A stretch of DNA of 64,000 bases from Ignavibacteriaceae bacterium (lineage in GTDB: Bacteria > Bacteroidota > Ignavibacteria > Ignavibacteriales > Ignavibacteriaceae). Below the pieces are notes generated by a model that made no database searches, had not been told where the DNA came from, and saw nothing but the letters and a program-made list of their open reading frames with translations. Position numbers and translations under genes: made by a program. Positions within the stretch are counted from its first letter, which is position 1. Each line of letters begins with the position of its first letter. The stretch is from assembly GCA_014860115.1 (NCBI GenBank), contig JACZKK010000200.1:17384-81383 (forward strand), written 5' to 3'. This document shows positions 49,571-60,804 of this stretch, piece after piece.

Positions 49571-51480
49571 TATTTGTAACTCCTTATTGCCGGTTTCACA
49601 TATTCAAATTCGAGAGTTTCTTTGTGAAGGTTCCATTTATTCTCGCCTGCAAATTCCCAGGCTGAAACATAAGAGTATTTTTCATCATCACGTTTTGCTT
49701 CACCATCTTCAAACTGATATTCAGTTCTGAAATGTCCACCGCAGGATTCATTTCGGTCAAGTGCATCAAGTGCCATCAACTCACCGAGTTCAAAGTAATC
49801 AACCAATCTTCCAGCACGCTCAAGAGTTTGGTTAACATCATCACCACTGCCGGGGATTGTAACATTTTTCCAGAATTCTTCTTTTACCTGCCTGACCTGC
49901 TCGATAGTTTTTTTCAATCCTTCTTCGGTTCTTCCCATACCAACATTATCCCACATAATTCTGCCAAGCTGCTTGTGTAAATCATCCACTGTCCTCTTTC
50001 CTTTTATGGAAAGTAGCTTGTTGGTAAGATCTTTAACTTCCTTAGCAACTTTTTCAAACTCTGGATGATCAGTTTTTACTAATGTTGGTTTGTCTCCTGC
50101 AAGATAATTTCCCATAGTATAAGGAATAACAAAATAACCATCTGCCAAACCTTGCATAAGTGCAGACGCACCCAAACGGTTTGCCCCGTGATCTGAAAAG
50201 TTGGCTTCACCAAGTACAAATAATCCCGGAACGTTACTCATCAAATTATAATCAACCCACAAGCCGCCCATTGTATAGTGTGGTGCGGGATAAATCATCA
50301 TTGGAGATTTATATGGATTTTCTCCTGTAATGGTTTCATAAATCTCAAAAAGGTTTCCATAGCGTTCTTCAATTACGTGTTGACCGAGTCTGTTTATTGC
50401 ATCTTTGAAGTCAAGATAAACAGCATCCCCACCTTTAACTCCTCTTCCTTCATCACAAACTTCTTTTGCTGCACGTGATGAAATGTCCCTAGGTGCAAGA
50501 TTTCCGAATGAAGGATATTTTCTTTCAAGATAATAATCTCGTTCGTCTTCAGGAATATCGCCCGGATTTCTCATATCTCCTTTTTTCGTGGATACCCAAA
50601 CTCTTCCATCATTACGTAGAGATTCGCTCATAAGTGTTAGTTTTGATTGCGATTCCCCGTGTAACGGCAAACAGGTTGGATGAATTTGTGTAAAGCATGG
50701 ATTTGCGAAATAGGCTCCTCGTTTATGCGCACGCCAGATTGCTGTTGCATTACAGTTCATGGCATTTGTAGAAAGGAAAAATACATTTGAGTATCCACCA
50801 GTTGCAAGAACAACAGCATGAGCAGAATATTTTTCAATCTCACCTGTTAACAGATTTCGTACAATAATTCCCTTTGCTGCACCGTCAATAATCACGACAT
50901 CAAGCATTTCTCTTCTTAAGTATAGCTTAACAGTGCCTTTATCAACCTGACGGTTTAATGCGCTTATGGCACCGAGTAATAATTGTTGTCCCGTTTGTCC
51001 TCTCGCATAAAAAGTTCTTGAAACTTGTGCACCACCAAAAGAACGGTTATCAAGCAAACCTCCATACTCTCTTGCGAACGGAACTCCCTGGGCAACACAT
51101 TGATCAATAATATTGCTGCTTACTTCTGCAAGACGATGAACATTTGCCTCGCGAGCGCGGAAATCACCGCCTTTTACAGTGTCATAAAATAGTCTATATG
51201 TTGAATCACCGTCATTCTGATAATTCTTTGAAGCATTAATTCCACCTTGCGCAGAAATGCTGTGTGCTCTTCTTGCACTGTCGTGAAAAGTGAAGTTTAA
51301 AACATTATAGCCGAGTTCACCAAGAGAAGCTGCAGCAGAGGCACCGGCTAATCCGGTTCCAACAACAATTATTGTATATTTTCTTTTATTGGCTGGGTTA
51401 ACCAGCTTCATGTTGAATTTATGATTCGTCCACTTTTCCGAAATGTGGCCGGCTGGAATTTTTGAATCAAGCTTTGTCAT
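49570..51480 (-). CDS. sdhA: Succinate dehydrogenase/fumarate reductase flavoprotein subunit
   Basis: [57 protein letters not shown]. Confidence 0.96.
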   Translation of the reverse strand: MTKLDSKIPAGHISEKWTNHKFNMKLVNPANKRKYTIIVVGTGLAGASAAASLGELGYNVLNFTFHDSARRAHSISAQGGINASKNYQNDGDSTYRLFYDTVKGGDFRAREANVHRLAEVSSNIIDQCVAQGVPFAREYGGLLDNRSFGGAQVSRTFYARGQTGQQLLLGAISALNRQVDKGTVKLYLRREMLDVVIIDGAAKGIIVRNLLTGEIEKYSAHAVVLATGGYSNVFFLSTNAMNCNATAIWRAHKRGAYFANPCFTQIHPTCLPLHGESQSKLTLMSESLRNDGRVWVSTKKGDMRNPGDIPEDERDYYLERKYPSFGNLAPRDISSRAAKEVCDEGRGVKGGDAVYLDFKDAINRLGQHVIEERYGNLFEIYETITGENPYKSPMMIYPAPHYTMGGLWVDYNLMSNVPGLFVLGEANFSDHGANRLGASALMQGLADGYFVIPYTMGNYLAGDKPTLVKTDHPEFEKVAKEVKDLTNKLLSIKGKRTVDDLHKQLGRIMWDNVGMGRTEEGLKKTIEQVRQVKEEFWKNVTIPGSGDDVNQTLERAGRLVDYFELGELMALDALDRNESCGGHFRTEYQFEDGEAKRDDEKYSYVSAWEFAGENKWNLHKETLEFEYVKPAIRSYK

Positions 51481-52154
51481 TGGTTACCTCCGTAAAAGAA
51501 GAAGAAATAAATCGGCATTGAAGCAAACCCGATAGCCATAAATACTGCGTAGATAGCTCCAATTTTTTGGATTAGAGGAAAATACTTTTTATGATTCCAT
51601 CCAAAAGTTTGGAATGCACTTTGAAAGCCATGATTAAGATGGAAACCAAGCAGTACCATCGCAATGACATAAAGTATTACATACCACCAGATTCCAAAAA
51701 AGTAAACAACTATGTCAAAGTACTGATGAATGTTTGCAAGACCCATTGGATCGTACACATTAAATCTCCAGAAGAAGGTCCCCAGATGTGATACCAAAAA
51801 AATGAAAATAATAGATCCCGATAAAAACATTGTTCGGGAATAAAGAGCACTGTTTTCTGGTGAACCGTTTACTTTGTAATTAACACCTCGAGCTCTTTTA
51901 TTTTCAATCCACAATTTCAATCCATTAAAAATGTGTAAAACAAAAGCAGCAAGCAGCACAACTTCAACTACACGGATGAGCGGCTTAACAACATCTAGAG
52001 CTCCAACATAACCATTGAAAGCTTCGGCACCAAAGAACAGAGTTATGTTTCCAATCAAATGAATGATCAGAAAAATTAGCAAAAAACTTCCTGTTACTGC
52101 CATCATTAGCTTCTTGCCAATTGATGAATTGAGAAACTTAGTAAATGAACTCAT
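51477..52154 (-). CDS. sdhC: Succinate dehydrogenase cytochrome b subunit
   Basis: Five TM segments, [27 protein letters not shown]; single membrane subunit. Confidence 0.92.
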   Translation of the reverse strand: MSSFTKFLNSSIGKKLMMAVTGSFLLIFLIIHLIGNITLFFGAEAFNGYVGALDVVKPLIRVVEVVLLAAFVLHIFNGLKLWIENKRARGVNYKVNGSPENSALYSRTMFLSGSIIFIFLVSHLGTFFWRFNVYDPMGLANIHQYFDIVVYFFGIWWYVILYVIAMVLLGFHLNHGFQSAFQTFGWNHKKYFPLIQKIGAIYAVFMAIGFASMPIYFFFFYGGNQ

Positions 52155-52444
52155 AAGCAGACTCCTTCTTCACCGTTAATTAATGAACTCAATTATTGAA
52201 CAGACAAAGAATTTCTTTAGTTCATAAGCCGACGGAGAGATTATATTATAGAATGTCAACAATTTTAGAAATGTCGTTTTTGTAAGTTGAAATTTGCTGT
52301 TCAAAATTATCATTAAGAACTTATAAAATCAATTTAAGATGGTGATTGTTGGGCAATAGCAACTATTGTGTTGTTTTTTATTTTTATTAAGATTAAGTTT
52401 AGATAAGAATTAAAAATTATTTTTATCAGACAAACCGAATTGCT

Positions 52445-54661
52445 ATGAACATATTCTCAGCACTTACTCATCTGTTTTTTATCGTATTACTTTGGTTATT
52501 TTCCATCTCTCTTTTAGGGCAAAACGCAGAAGGCCAAATCCCAAAAACTAATAATAAACCCGAGCTTGATACTGTATCATCCATAAAGACATATGATTTT
52601 CCCCAGATTGATATAATTGGCAGAAAACCTGCTCTGATCAATCGTATACCAGGCTCAGCTAATATAATTACAGAAGCATCACTCAAAAACAGCAAGCCAA
52701 TTACCGGCAACGAAATGTTTAAAAAGGTAACCGGAATAAATGCAGTTGATGAGGAAGGTGCAGGTTTGAGAGCAAACATTGGAATGCGAGGACTCGATCC
52801 GGATAGAAGCAGAAATGTTTTAATGATGGAAGATGGAGTACCAATCGCACTCGCACCTTATGGTGAACCTGAAATGTATTACACGCCAGCAATTGACAGA
52901 ATGAAGAGCATAGAAGTATTAAAAGGCAGTGGTTCAATTTTATATGGTCCGCAAACTATTGGTGGAGTAATTAACTATATAACATATGATCCGCCGTTAT
53001 CTAATTCTCTTTCTTTGCAAGTGAGAGGTGGTGATGGCGGCTATTTTAATGGTCAGGCTGCTTACGGAAATACGATAGATAACGTAGGATTTCAATTTGG
53101 ATTTTTACATAAACAGGCATATAGAATTGGAATAACAAGATTCGATATCAATGACCTGACGGCAAAGATCAAATTCCAAACAGGAGAAAATTCAAGAATA
53201 GGAATTAAGATCGCTTACTATGATGAGAATTCTAACTCAACTTATGTGGGATTAACAGCAAGTATGTATGATAACGGAGAATATTATACTATCGTCGCAC
53301 CGAATGACGAGTTGGATGTAAGTAGATACTCCGCAAGTCTCATACACGATTATTTTTTCTCTGAAAGTGCTTTTCTAAGAACAACATTTTACGGCTATAC
53401 GACAACAAGAAACTGGCTGCGACAGGATTTCAGCCGAACTCCAACCAGTAATTTGACGGGAGTTGTTTTTGGTGACACCACCGTGCCTGGAGGTGCAATC
53501 TATATGAGAAATAGTACAGCCAATAGAAACAGACAATTTGAAGTTGCTGGTGTTGAACCAAGATTTAGTTACAATTACCACATCGGCAATCTTAAAAATG
53601 AGCTTGAGGGTGGATTCAGATTTCATTATGAAAAAGCATTTGAGCAAAGAATTGATGGCAGGACCGCTGATGCAAAATCCGGCGATTTGAGAGATGATGA
53701 AATAAGAACAGGTTACGCAGAAAGTATATTCGCACAGAATAGATTTTTCATCAGCTCAAACTTCACTGTTATACCTGGAATACGTTTAGAAAATTTTCAC
53801 TTCGAGCGGGACATTTTCAGAATTGCTTACAAGGATACAAATATTACAAATAGTGATAATATGTTTACTCCAATTCCCGGTATAGGAGTTAATTATAACT
53901 TCAATGATGTTTATTCAATATTTGCCGGAGTTCACAGAGGTTACGCACCTCCAAGAATAAAAGATGCCATCACAAACGAAGGTACTGCTCTCAACCTTGA
54001 TGCTGAATTAAGCTGGAATTATGAAGCAGGCATCCGAGCAAGTTTTGCTTCTCCAATTTATTTTGAGTTGACCGGATTCCTGATGGACTTTTCAAACCAG
54101 GTAATTCCTGTTTCAGTTTCTTCGGGCGGATCGGGAACAGGATTAGTGAATGGTGGCGAAACAATGCACATCGGTGCCGAAGCTGGAATTCGTTTTGACA
54201 TTCATCAGCTGTTGCAAACCAAATATATTTTCTCTCTTTCAGCTTATTCAACTTATGTGAATTCAACTTACAGTAGTGATCGTTTCATTACTGTTGGAAG
54301 TGAAACGTTTAATGTCAGGGATAACAAACTACCGTATGCACCTGAGTTTATGCTTACAGGCAGTCTGGATTTCAATACACCATTTGGTCTAGGAATTAAT
54401 CTTTCAACATCTTATGTGGGTGAGCAATTTACAGATGAACTTAACACAATTGATGCAGGGCCAAGCGGCGAAACAGGCTTGATGCCTTCGTTCGTTACTA
54501 CAGATTTAACTGCTAGTTATCTTATTTCCAATATAAACAGCAGCGTGTATTTTTCTGTAAAGAATATGACGGATGAAAGATACATCACAAGCCGAAGACC
54601 TCAAGGAATCAAAGTGGGCATTCCCAGATTTATTTCGGCTGGTGTAGAACTCTCTTTGTAA
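52445..54661 (+). CDS. TonB-dependent receptor (FecA-like)
   Basis: Plug LRANIGMRGLDPDRSRNVLMMEDGVPIALAPYGEPEMYYTPAIDRMKSIEVLKGSGSILYGPQTIGGVINYIT; C-terminal barrel. Confidence 0.92.
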   Translation: MNIFSALTHLFFIVLLWLFSISLLGQNAEGQIPKTNNKPELDTVSSIKTYDFPQIDIIGRKPALINRIPGSANIITEASLKNSKPITGNEMFKKVTGINAVDEEGAGLRANIGMRGLDPDRSRNVLMMEDGVPIALAPYGEPEMYYTPAIDRMKSIEVLKGSGSILYGPQTIGGVINYITYDPPLSNSLSLQVRGGDGGYFNGQAAYGNTIDNVGFQFGFLHKQAYRIGITRFDINDLTAKIKFQTGENSRIGIKIAYYDENSNSTYVGLTASMYDNGEYYTIVAPNDELDVSRYSASLIHDYFFSESAFLRTTFYGYTTTRNWLRQDFSRTPTSNLTGVVFGDTTVPGGAIYMRNSTANRNRQFEVAGVEPRFSYNYHIGNLKNELEGGFRFHYEKAFEQRIDGRTADAKSGDLRDDEIRTGYAESIFAQNRFFISSNFTVIPGIRLENFHFERDIFRIAYKDTNITNSDNMFTPIPGIGVNYNFNDVYSIFAGVHRGYAPPRIKDAITNEGTALNLDAELSWNYEAGIRASFASPIYFELTGFLMDFSNQVIPVSVSSGGSGTGLVNGGETMHIGAEAGIRFDIHQLLQTKYIFSLSAYSTYVNSTYSSDRFITVGSETFNVRDNKLPYAPEFMLTGSLDFNTPFGLGINLSTSYVGEQFTDELNTIDAGPSGETGLMPSFVTTDLTASYLISNINSSVYFSVKNMTDERYITSRRPQGIKVGIPRFISAGVELSL

Positions 54662-54806
54662 ATCTTTTTTCATAAATAACTTATCTTTCAGGCAAGTTAG
54701 TGGCTTTGATGTCACCACCTCCAATAATTCAACACTATGAAATAACTGCGAGAATCTTATTTTTGTATCTTAAATCATAGTGAGAAAAGTATTTAATATT
54801 TACTAA

Positions 54807-55682
54807 ATGAATAAAGCACTTCATAAAATATACGTCAGTTTGTTTTTAGTTGTTGGAATAAGTGTTACTATTCTTCTGACAATCTATGGATTTGATTATT
54901 ACACAACCCCACTTGAGGAAAGATTTTTCAATGCCAATCATAATTTATTAAAACCTAGTGGTGCATTAGGTCACGGTTTTGGAATTATTGGGACATTGAT
55001 GATGATTGTTGGGGTGAGTGTTTATATGATCAGGAAGAGATATAGAAAATTTTTCAACATCGGATATCTGAAACATTGGCTGGAGTTTCATATTTTTCTT
55101 TGTTCGGTTGGCCCAGTGCTGGTATTGTATCATACAGCATTTAAATTTGGCGGAATTGTGTCCGTTAGTTTCTGGAGTATGGTACTGGTAGTTCTGAGTG
55201 GTGTAGTCGGGAGATTCATTTACCTTCAAATTCCAAGAACTATTCAGGGTCAGGAAATTAGTGTCAATGAATTGAATTCAATAAAGGAAAAACTTGCGAT
55301 AAAAGTCAGAAGTGTGTTGAGTGAAGATTCTTCAACCTTATCGGAGTTTGAAAAAATTTCATCAGCGGATCGGTACAAGTCATTTAATCTGTTAACAGCC
55401 GCTGGATTTTTTGTAAGGGATTATTTTGATATTAAAAGAGTAATGAGACTTTTGAAAATGAGAATCAAGCTATTAGGGGTAGGTAAGTCGGAGAGCAATG
55501 AGCTGATCAAAGCGGCCAAATCTGAAATTGTAATAGCCAGAAGAATAGCATTGTTAAGAACATCTCAGAAATTATTCCACTGGTGGCATATTTTTCATTT
55601 ACCTTTCGCTATAACTATGTTTGTCATAATGGTTATCCACGTTGCTGTAACAATTATTTTTGGTTACAAATGGATTTTTTAA
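54807..55682 (+). CDS. Multi-TM, probable heme-binding (cytochrome b-like) membrane protein
   Basis: Histidines in or next to TM segments: GALGHGFGIIG, KHWLEFHIFL, LYHTAFKF, HWWHIFHLPFAITMFVIMVIHV. Confidence 0.55.
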   Translation: MNKALHKIYVSLFLVVGISVTILLTIYGFDYYTTPLEERFFNANHNLLKPSGALGHGFGIIGTLMMIVGVSVYMIRKRYRKFFNIGYLKHWLEFHIFLCSVGPVLVLYHTAFKFGGIVSVSFWSMVLVVLSGVVGRFIYLQIPRTIQGQEISVNELNSIKEKLAIKVRSVLSEDSSTLSEFEKISSADRYKSFNLLTAAGFFVRDYFDIKRVMRLLKMRIKLLGVGKSESNELIKAAKSEIVIARRIALLRTSQKLFHWWHIFHLPFAITMFVIMVIHVAVTIIFGYKWIF

Positions 55683-55710
55683 TTAATTTAGATTTATCAA
55701 GAGGATTAGA

Positions 55711-56313
55711 ATGAAATTCAAACCAGTATATTTATATGGAATACTTGTAATCGTTGCTGTCTCGTTATTGATTATTGTCGGCATTCAAGAAACATCCGAT
55801 TCAACTGAGGCTCCTGTAATTAACAATCAAACAATGCCAGACGATGATGTCCACAAAGAATTAAAAAATCAAATCGGGAACACACCTGGTAAAGAAAATG
55901 TTTCCGAAGAGTATCGAAAAAAATTAGCTGAGTTTAAAGAAGCTGTCGATAAAAATCCTTCAGACACACTTGCAATGCGAAACTATGCTGACTTCCTTTC
56001 CGCTTCTCATAAAATGAATGAAGCTATTCCTTATTATGAAAAGATATTACAGATTAACTCAAAACGGACAGATATTTATTTTTCACTCGCATTAATTTAT
56101 TACAATAAACAAGATTTTGCTAAATGTGAAGAAGTAAATAAAGAAGTACTTTCCTTTGATCCATCAAATCAGATGGCTCTTTATAACATTGGAGCTATCG
56201 CAGCAACTCAGGGGAATAAAGAAAAAGCAAAAGAATTTTGGAATCAGGTAGTTTCTATCAATGCAGAAAGTGAGACAGGAAAACTTGCGATAGAATCGTT
56301 AAGTAAATTATAA
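55711..56313 (+). CDS. Membrane-anchored TPR protein
   Basis: N-terminal TM YLYGILVIVAVSLLIIVGI followed by TPR units. Confidence 0.8.
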   Translation: MKFKPVYLYGILVIVAVSLLIIVGIQETSDSTEAPVINNQTMPDDDVHKELKNQIGNTPGKENVSEEYRKKLAEFKEAVDKNPSDTLAMRNYADFLSASHKMNEAIPYYEKILQINSKRTDIYFSLALIYYNKQDFAKCEEVNKEVLSFDPSNQMALYNIGAIAATQGNKEKAKEFWNQVVSINAESETGKLAIESLSKL

Positions 56314-56321
56314 TCTATTTG

Positions 56322-59300
56322 TCAGGAATTTTTATTTCTTAACCGTATCCTGCTGATCATAAAATATAATGCGCCAATTAAAAGCAGAATTAATAAAATG
56401 TGTGTTACTCCTATCGATGAAGCCTGTTGAAGTTTTAATGAAGATGGGTTTCCTGAAAGAACAAAAGCAGACCAATAATAAGGATTTGCTGAATAATTTT
56501 TTATAAACTCCAGCTTCGCCTGTCTTAATGCATCCGACTTTGATTTGCCTTCTGCCAAATGTTTATAGAAATCCCGCATAAAATATGAAGTATACTTGTC
56601 ATTAACATCCCACAAAGAAACAATTACACTTTTACTTCCGGCTTCGAAGAAAGCTTTTTGCATTCCAACTATTCCTTCTGCTACATCCACTTTTCCCAAA
56701 CCACTGCGGCAGGAACTCAAAACAACTAATTCACTTTGAAGATTAAGCTGAACTATTTCTCCTAACTCTAAAAATCCATCTTCTTTTTTGTCTCCCTGAG
56801 AGGAAAAGAAAATTAAAGGTTGATCCTTTAAAAGAAATGAGTGTGTTGATAAATGTACTATATCACTTTTCGGTGCGTTTCGCTTAAAGTTACTTTCAGT
56901 TGCTTGATTAGATGTAAAAATCAAATTGTTAGTAATCGTCTTATCAATACTTTCAATTTCGTCCTGAGAATATTCCAGAGGGAATAAAAGAATATTTCTC
57001 GAGCTTGATGGATTAACATCTATTAAGCCACTTCTTACACTTAATGAGTACTCGGTATTCATGATAAATGGATTCCCGATAAGAAGATTTTGATTATTGA
57101 TATTTACAGATTTATCCATTTGAATAAAATAGATTGTAGCCGAAGGTGTATAAGAAATTTGATATTCATCCAGCAGAAATTTTTTGTCACTGTAATAGTA
57201 AGGGCTTTCGCCATCCTTCCATTCAGTAACCAGCATTTCAATTGGCAGCTTTACCAGTTCAGGTGGAAAACTTACTATCAAATTAGAATTAGTTGGAATC
57301 CTTGAGAGAAAATCATTAAATACTGCTTTGAACAATCGGTAGGCAGCTAACGCATTAAATGAAAATAAGTCTTCATTGACATAAATTTCCTCATCTGCCA
57401 TATCATATCGATAGATTGGTGAAACTGATTTGAGAATTGACAATAAACTATCCCGACCAATATTTATGCTCTTGAGACTCAATCCCTGTGAATTTAAATC
57501 AAAAAGTGTCAAAAACTTCTCGCCGATATAAATCGTAACTATATGATCATCTTCTCCAAGTTTTTCCTGCATATCTTTTATTGTCTTAGATTTTTTCTCA
57601 AGCAGAGTTCGATCTAATAATTTATTCACAGCAACAATTTCAGTTTTAATTTTTGTAACGACTTCCTTTAATGAATCAGTTACTGCTTCATCATAAAGTC
57701 CCGAAGAAATCATCCATTCAAGATCGATCAGCAAATTGTAATCTGTTTTATCTTTGAAGTGAGAAAGAAGTTTGAGTCTCTCTAAATTAGTTTTTGTATT
57801 TCTTGATCTGGATTTATCTATGATAACAAATGCTTCTTCACCCCTGCCCTGTTTAAGGTACAATTCTGCCAATGAATTGAAAACAGAATTCACTCCTGAA
57901 AAATGTGCTATCTGAATCTCCTGGTTTGGGCTAAGCGGTGAAGAAATTTTTTCAATTATTTCTATTGCTGCCAAGTACCTTTTTTCTGCTTCATTAGTAC
58001 TGTTTTCTTTCTCATAATTTTGCCCAAGCAGATATGCAGCTTCGATCTGATTGTTGTAATCGTGCACACTTCCACTTATTTGAAATGCGGCAAGATATTT
58101 CTCAACTGATAACTCAATTTTATTTTTAGCTTCATATATCTTACCAAGATATAATTCCTGTAATCCCAAAAGCTGAGTTAGTTCATACTCTCTTGATGAC
58201 GATTGTGCTTCACTCAGCAACTTAATTGCATCGTCGTAATTCTGTTGCTTAAAGTAGTTGTAAGCCAGTTCAGTCTTCAAAACTATTGAACTGTAAATAT
58301 CTCCTACATTATTTGCAAGGTTTAATCCTTTTTGAAAATAAGTTTCGGCTTGACTTACACTATCAATCGAAGTTAACACTGTTCCGATTTTAGAATATAG
58401 TTTTACTATTTCAAATGGTGATTCGTTGCTTGAAATTTCAGAGTCTGCTTTCTTAAAAATTTCCAAAGCATTAAAGGGACGGTTGATATTGTAATATAAA
58501 GCTCCAATGCCTTGATCGATTTTTAAAGCAGAAGTTACATCCTTCACTGAGTCGGCTATCCCTTTTGCACGGCTGTAATATTGAAGAGCTTTAGAATAAT
58601 TTGATTGGTTCGAATAGACATCCCCCAATCCGGTAAGATTCAAAACTTGTCCTAATTTATTCTCGCCGGCGAAATTTAATCCCCTGCTGTAATAATCAAG
58701 TGCTGATTTGTAGTTAGCAATTTGAAGATAGAGTGAGCCAATGTTGCTCGACAGGTACGAAAGTCGCTCATTGTTTTTCAGTTTCTCGTAAAGGGAAAAA
58801 CTTTTTTCGTAATTCTTTCTGGAATCAATCAAACTTGCGGTGTATGAGAACGAAACACCAAGCTCCGAATAGAGGAATGCGAGTAATTCCATATTCTCAA
58901 TTTCCTCAGCCATTTTAATAGCAACCTGAAAATCATCTCTCGCTTCAAAAATCTCTCCATAAACATCCTTGATTATCGCAAGGTTTGCAAAAGATTTTAT
59001 TTCTTCAGATTTATTACCTGATTTGATTGATGCCTCCAAGGCTGACTGGTATTTTTTTTTTGCTTGTTCGTACTCTCCAGACAAATAAAAAATAGTCCCT
59101 TTCAGGTTGATGATTTTAGAAAGAAAGACATCACTATCTTTACACAATTTTTCAGCTTCCATAACATTTCGTAAAGAAGCATCGTAGTCCCCGATGACAC
59201 GATGTAAATATGCCAATTGATAATAAATTTCTTTTGATGCAAATCCGGTCCCGACTAAAGACTTTATTTTTTCAATTGCGACTGAACTGTTCCCTTCATT

Positions 59301-59765
59301 CATTTCTACCAGTGCATCAAGATATCGGTAGAATGGATCAGTAGATTTCTTTTCGTTTGAATTAAGCCACTTCGATAATTCATCGAGTCTGCCTGTTACC
59401 TTCGCAAAAGCAGAAAGCTCTTCATAATAATTTAAGTGTGAAGGAAAATATTTTAGAAGAGTAAAAAGTTGGTTGAATGAGCCTTCAAAATCTCCTGATC
59501 TTTTTTTAAGCAAAGCAGATAAAAATTCCCGTTCAAAATCGCTTGATAAAGAATTTAACTCCATTTGAACTTTTTCTTTATCAATAGATTTATTTTGGAT
59601 GATATCGAGATAGTAAAAAAACTCTTTGGAAGGATTGGTTATATTTAGATCTTCCTGTTGGCTGGATGGAGAATAATTTTTGTAGGAGTTAGAAACTCCC
59701 GAGAAGCTAATCGCAGCTATAATAAGACAAGAAGCTAATACAATAATTTCTTTTATTAGAAACAT
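56322..59765 (-). CDS. TPR-CHAT domain protein (caspase-like peptidase)
   Basis: N-terminal hydrophobic segment, many TPRs, CHAT motifs DIVHLSTHSF and ELVVLSSCRSGLGKV, SVIVSLWDVND; C-terminal TM HILLILLLIGALYFMI. Confidence 0.92.
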   Translation of the reverse strand: MFLIKEIIVLASCLIIAAISFSGVSNSYKNYSPSSQQEDLNITNPSKEFFYYLDIIQNKSIDKEKVQMELNSLSSDFEREFLSALLKKRSGDFEGSFNQLFTLLKYFPSHLNYYEELSAFAKVTGRLDELSKWLNSNEKKSTDPFYRYLDALVEMNEGNSSVAIEKIKSLVGTGFASKEIYYQLAYLHRVIGDYDASLRNVMEAEKLCKDSDVFLSKIINLKGTIFYLSGEYEQAKKKYQSALEASIKSGNKSEEIKSFANLAIIKDVYGEIFEARDDFQVAIKMAEEIENMELLAFLYSELGVSFSYTASLIDSRKNYEKSFSLYEKLKNNERLSYLSSNIGSLYLQIANYKSALDYYSRGLNFAGENKLGQVLNLTGLGDVYSNQSNYSKALQYYSRAKGIADSVKDVTSALKIDQGIGALYYNINRPFNALEIFKKADSEISSNESPFEIVKLYSKIGTVLTSIDSVSQAETYFQKGLNLANNVGDIYSSIVLKTELAYNYFKQQNYDDAIKLLSEAQSSSREYELTQLLGLQELYLGKIYEAKNKIELSVEKYLAAFQISGSVHDYNNQIEAAYLLGQNYEKENSTNEAEKRYLAAIEIIEKISSPLSPNQEIQIAHFSGVNSVFNSLAELYLKQGRGEEAFVIIDKSRSRNTKTNLERLKLLSHFKDKTDYNLLIDLEWMISSGLYDEAVTDSLKEVVTKIKTEIVAVNKLLDRTLLEKKSKTIKDMQEKLGEDDHIVTIYIGEKFLTLFDLNSQGLSLKSINIGRDSLLSILKSVSPIYRYDMADEEIYVNEDLFSFNALAAYRLFKAVFNDFLSRIPTNSNLIVSFPPELVKLPIEMLVTEWKDGESPYYYSDKKFLLDEYQISYTPSATIYFIQMDKSVNINNQNLLIGNPFIMNTEYSLSVRSGLIDVNPSSSRNILLFPLEYSQDEIESIDKTITNNLIFTSNQATESNFKRNAPKSDIVHLSTHSFLLKDQPLIFFSSQGDKKEDGFLELGEIVQLNLQSELVVLSSCRSGLGKVDVAEGIVGMQKAFFEAGSKSVIVSLWDVNDKYTSYFMRDFYKHLAEGKSKSDALRQAKLEFIKNYSANPYYWSAFVLSGNPSSLKLQQASSIGVTHILLILLLIGALYFMISRIRLRNKNS

Positions 59766-59768
59766 CAA

Positions 59769-60755
59769 TCAATTCTTCTCCAGATCTGATATCAAATTTG
59801 CAGCTTCTTTTGAATATTTTCCTTTACCGTCTACAACCTTTTGTAAGCTGGATATTGATGAATCTCGCTCGTCACTCAGCAGATATGCTCGTCCGATATA
59901 ATAATAAGCATCAAGCTTTAAGCTTTCATAATCACCAGAATTATTTTTATCTATTGATTCCTTGAGATTGGCAATTGCAAGATTTACATTTTCACGATCG
60001 TACGACTTAAATAATCCGAAAAAATCTTTTTCAGATGCTTTCAGATATGTAATTCCGATTATATAGTGAGAGTAGAATATTGATCTTTCATTCTGATGTT
60101 TCTGGATATCTTCAGACAAGAACTCAATGGCTCTTGAATAATCGCTCTTATCGATTGCATTCAAACCCTGCTGAAACAAAGGTGAAGTTCTACCTCTTGT
60201 TTTATAAAAATCTTCCTGCTCATTTGCAAAAATATTTTTTTTGTAGTCGGGAGTGATAGAAGTTGAAACAACAAACAATCCGAAATAGGCAACTATAAAT
60301 ACAGCCAGAGTTGCGAATGCATATCTGAAAGAAGTTGACGGTTTAAAGAACGAAGGGATAAAAGAATTCTTCTCTCTTACTGAGGTTTGAGATGTTCTAA
60401 CAACAGATTTGTTCACATGCTCACGTACCTCGGAATACTCTCTAACTAACTCGTTATATTCATTTTTACAGATTATACATTGATCCAGATGAGATTTTAT
60501 CTGCCCACTCAGCATGGCAATTATTTTATTTTCGTGATCATCTTCCTTTTCATTTAAAACATAAAATGCCAATAAATCAGTTGGAAGGTGACCGGAGGAA
60601 GTAAGTGAAGAGCTAAGAGTTTTATAAATATTGACAAATGATTTGATCTCTTCATCTGAATCAGCATATTGTTTTAAAAACTTCTGGTCATCTTCATTTA
60701 AAGATTTCTTATCTAGGAGCTCTAATATTTTATCAAATTTTTCCATAGTTCTCAA
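59769..60755 (-). CDS. Putative anti-sigma factor: zinc-finger-like N-terminus, one TM, C-terminal TPR
   Basis: IKSHLDQCIICKNEYNELV (HxxxCxxC), TM FRYAFATLAVFIVAYFGLFVV, TPR SPLFQQGLNAIDKSDYSRAIEFLSEDI. Confidence 0.8.
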   Translation of the reverse strand: MRTMEKFDKILELLDKKSLNEDDQKFLKQYADSDEEIKSFVNIYKTLSSSLTSSGHLPTDLLAFYVLNEKEDDHENKIIAMLSGQIKSHLDQCIICKNEYNELVREYSEVREHVNKSVVRTSQTSVREKNSFIPSFFKPSTSFRYAFATLAVFIVAYFGLFVVSTSITPDYKKNIFANEQEDFYKTRGRTSPLFQQGLNAIDKSDYSRAIEFLSEDIQKHQNERSIFYSHYIIGITYLKASEKDFFGLFKSYDRENVNLAIANLKESIDKNNSGDYESLKLDAYYYIGRAYLLSDERDSSISSLQKVVDGKGKYSKEAANLISDLEKN

Positions 60756-60804
60756 TTTGGTTTTTATCGATCATTTAGTATCCCAAGTATTTATTTCGTG
60801 ACAT

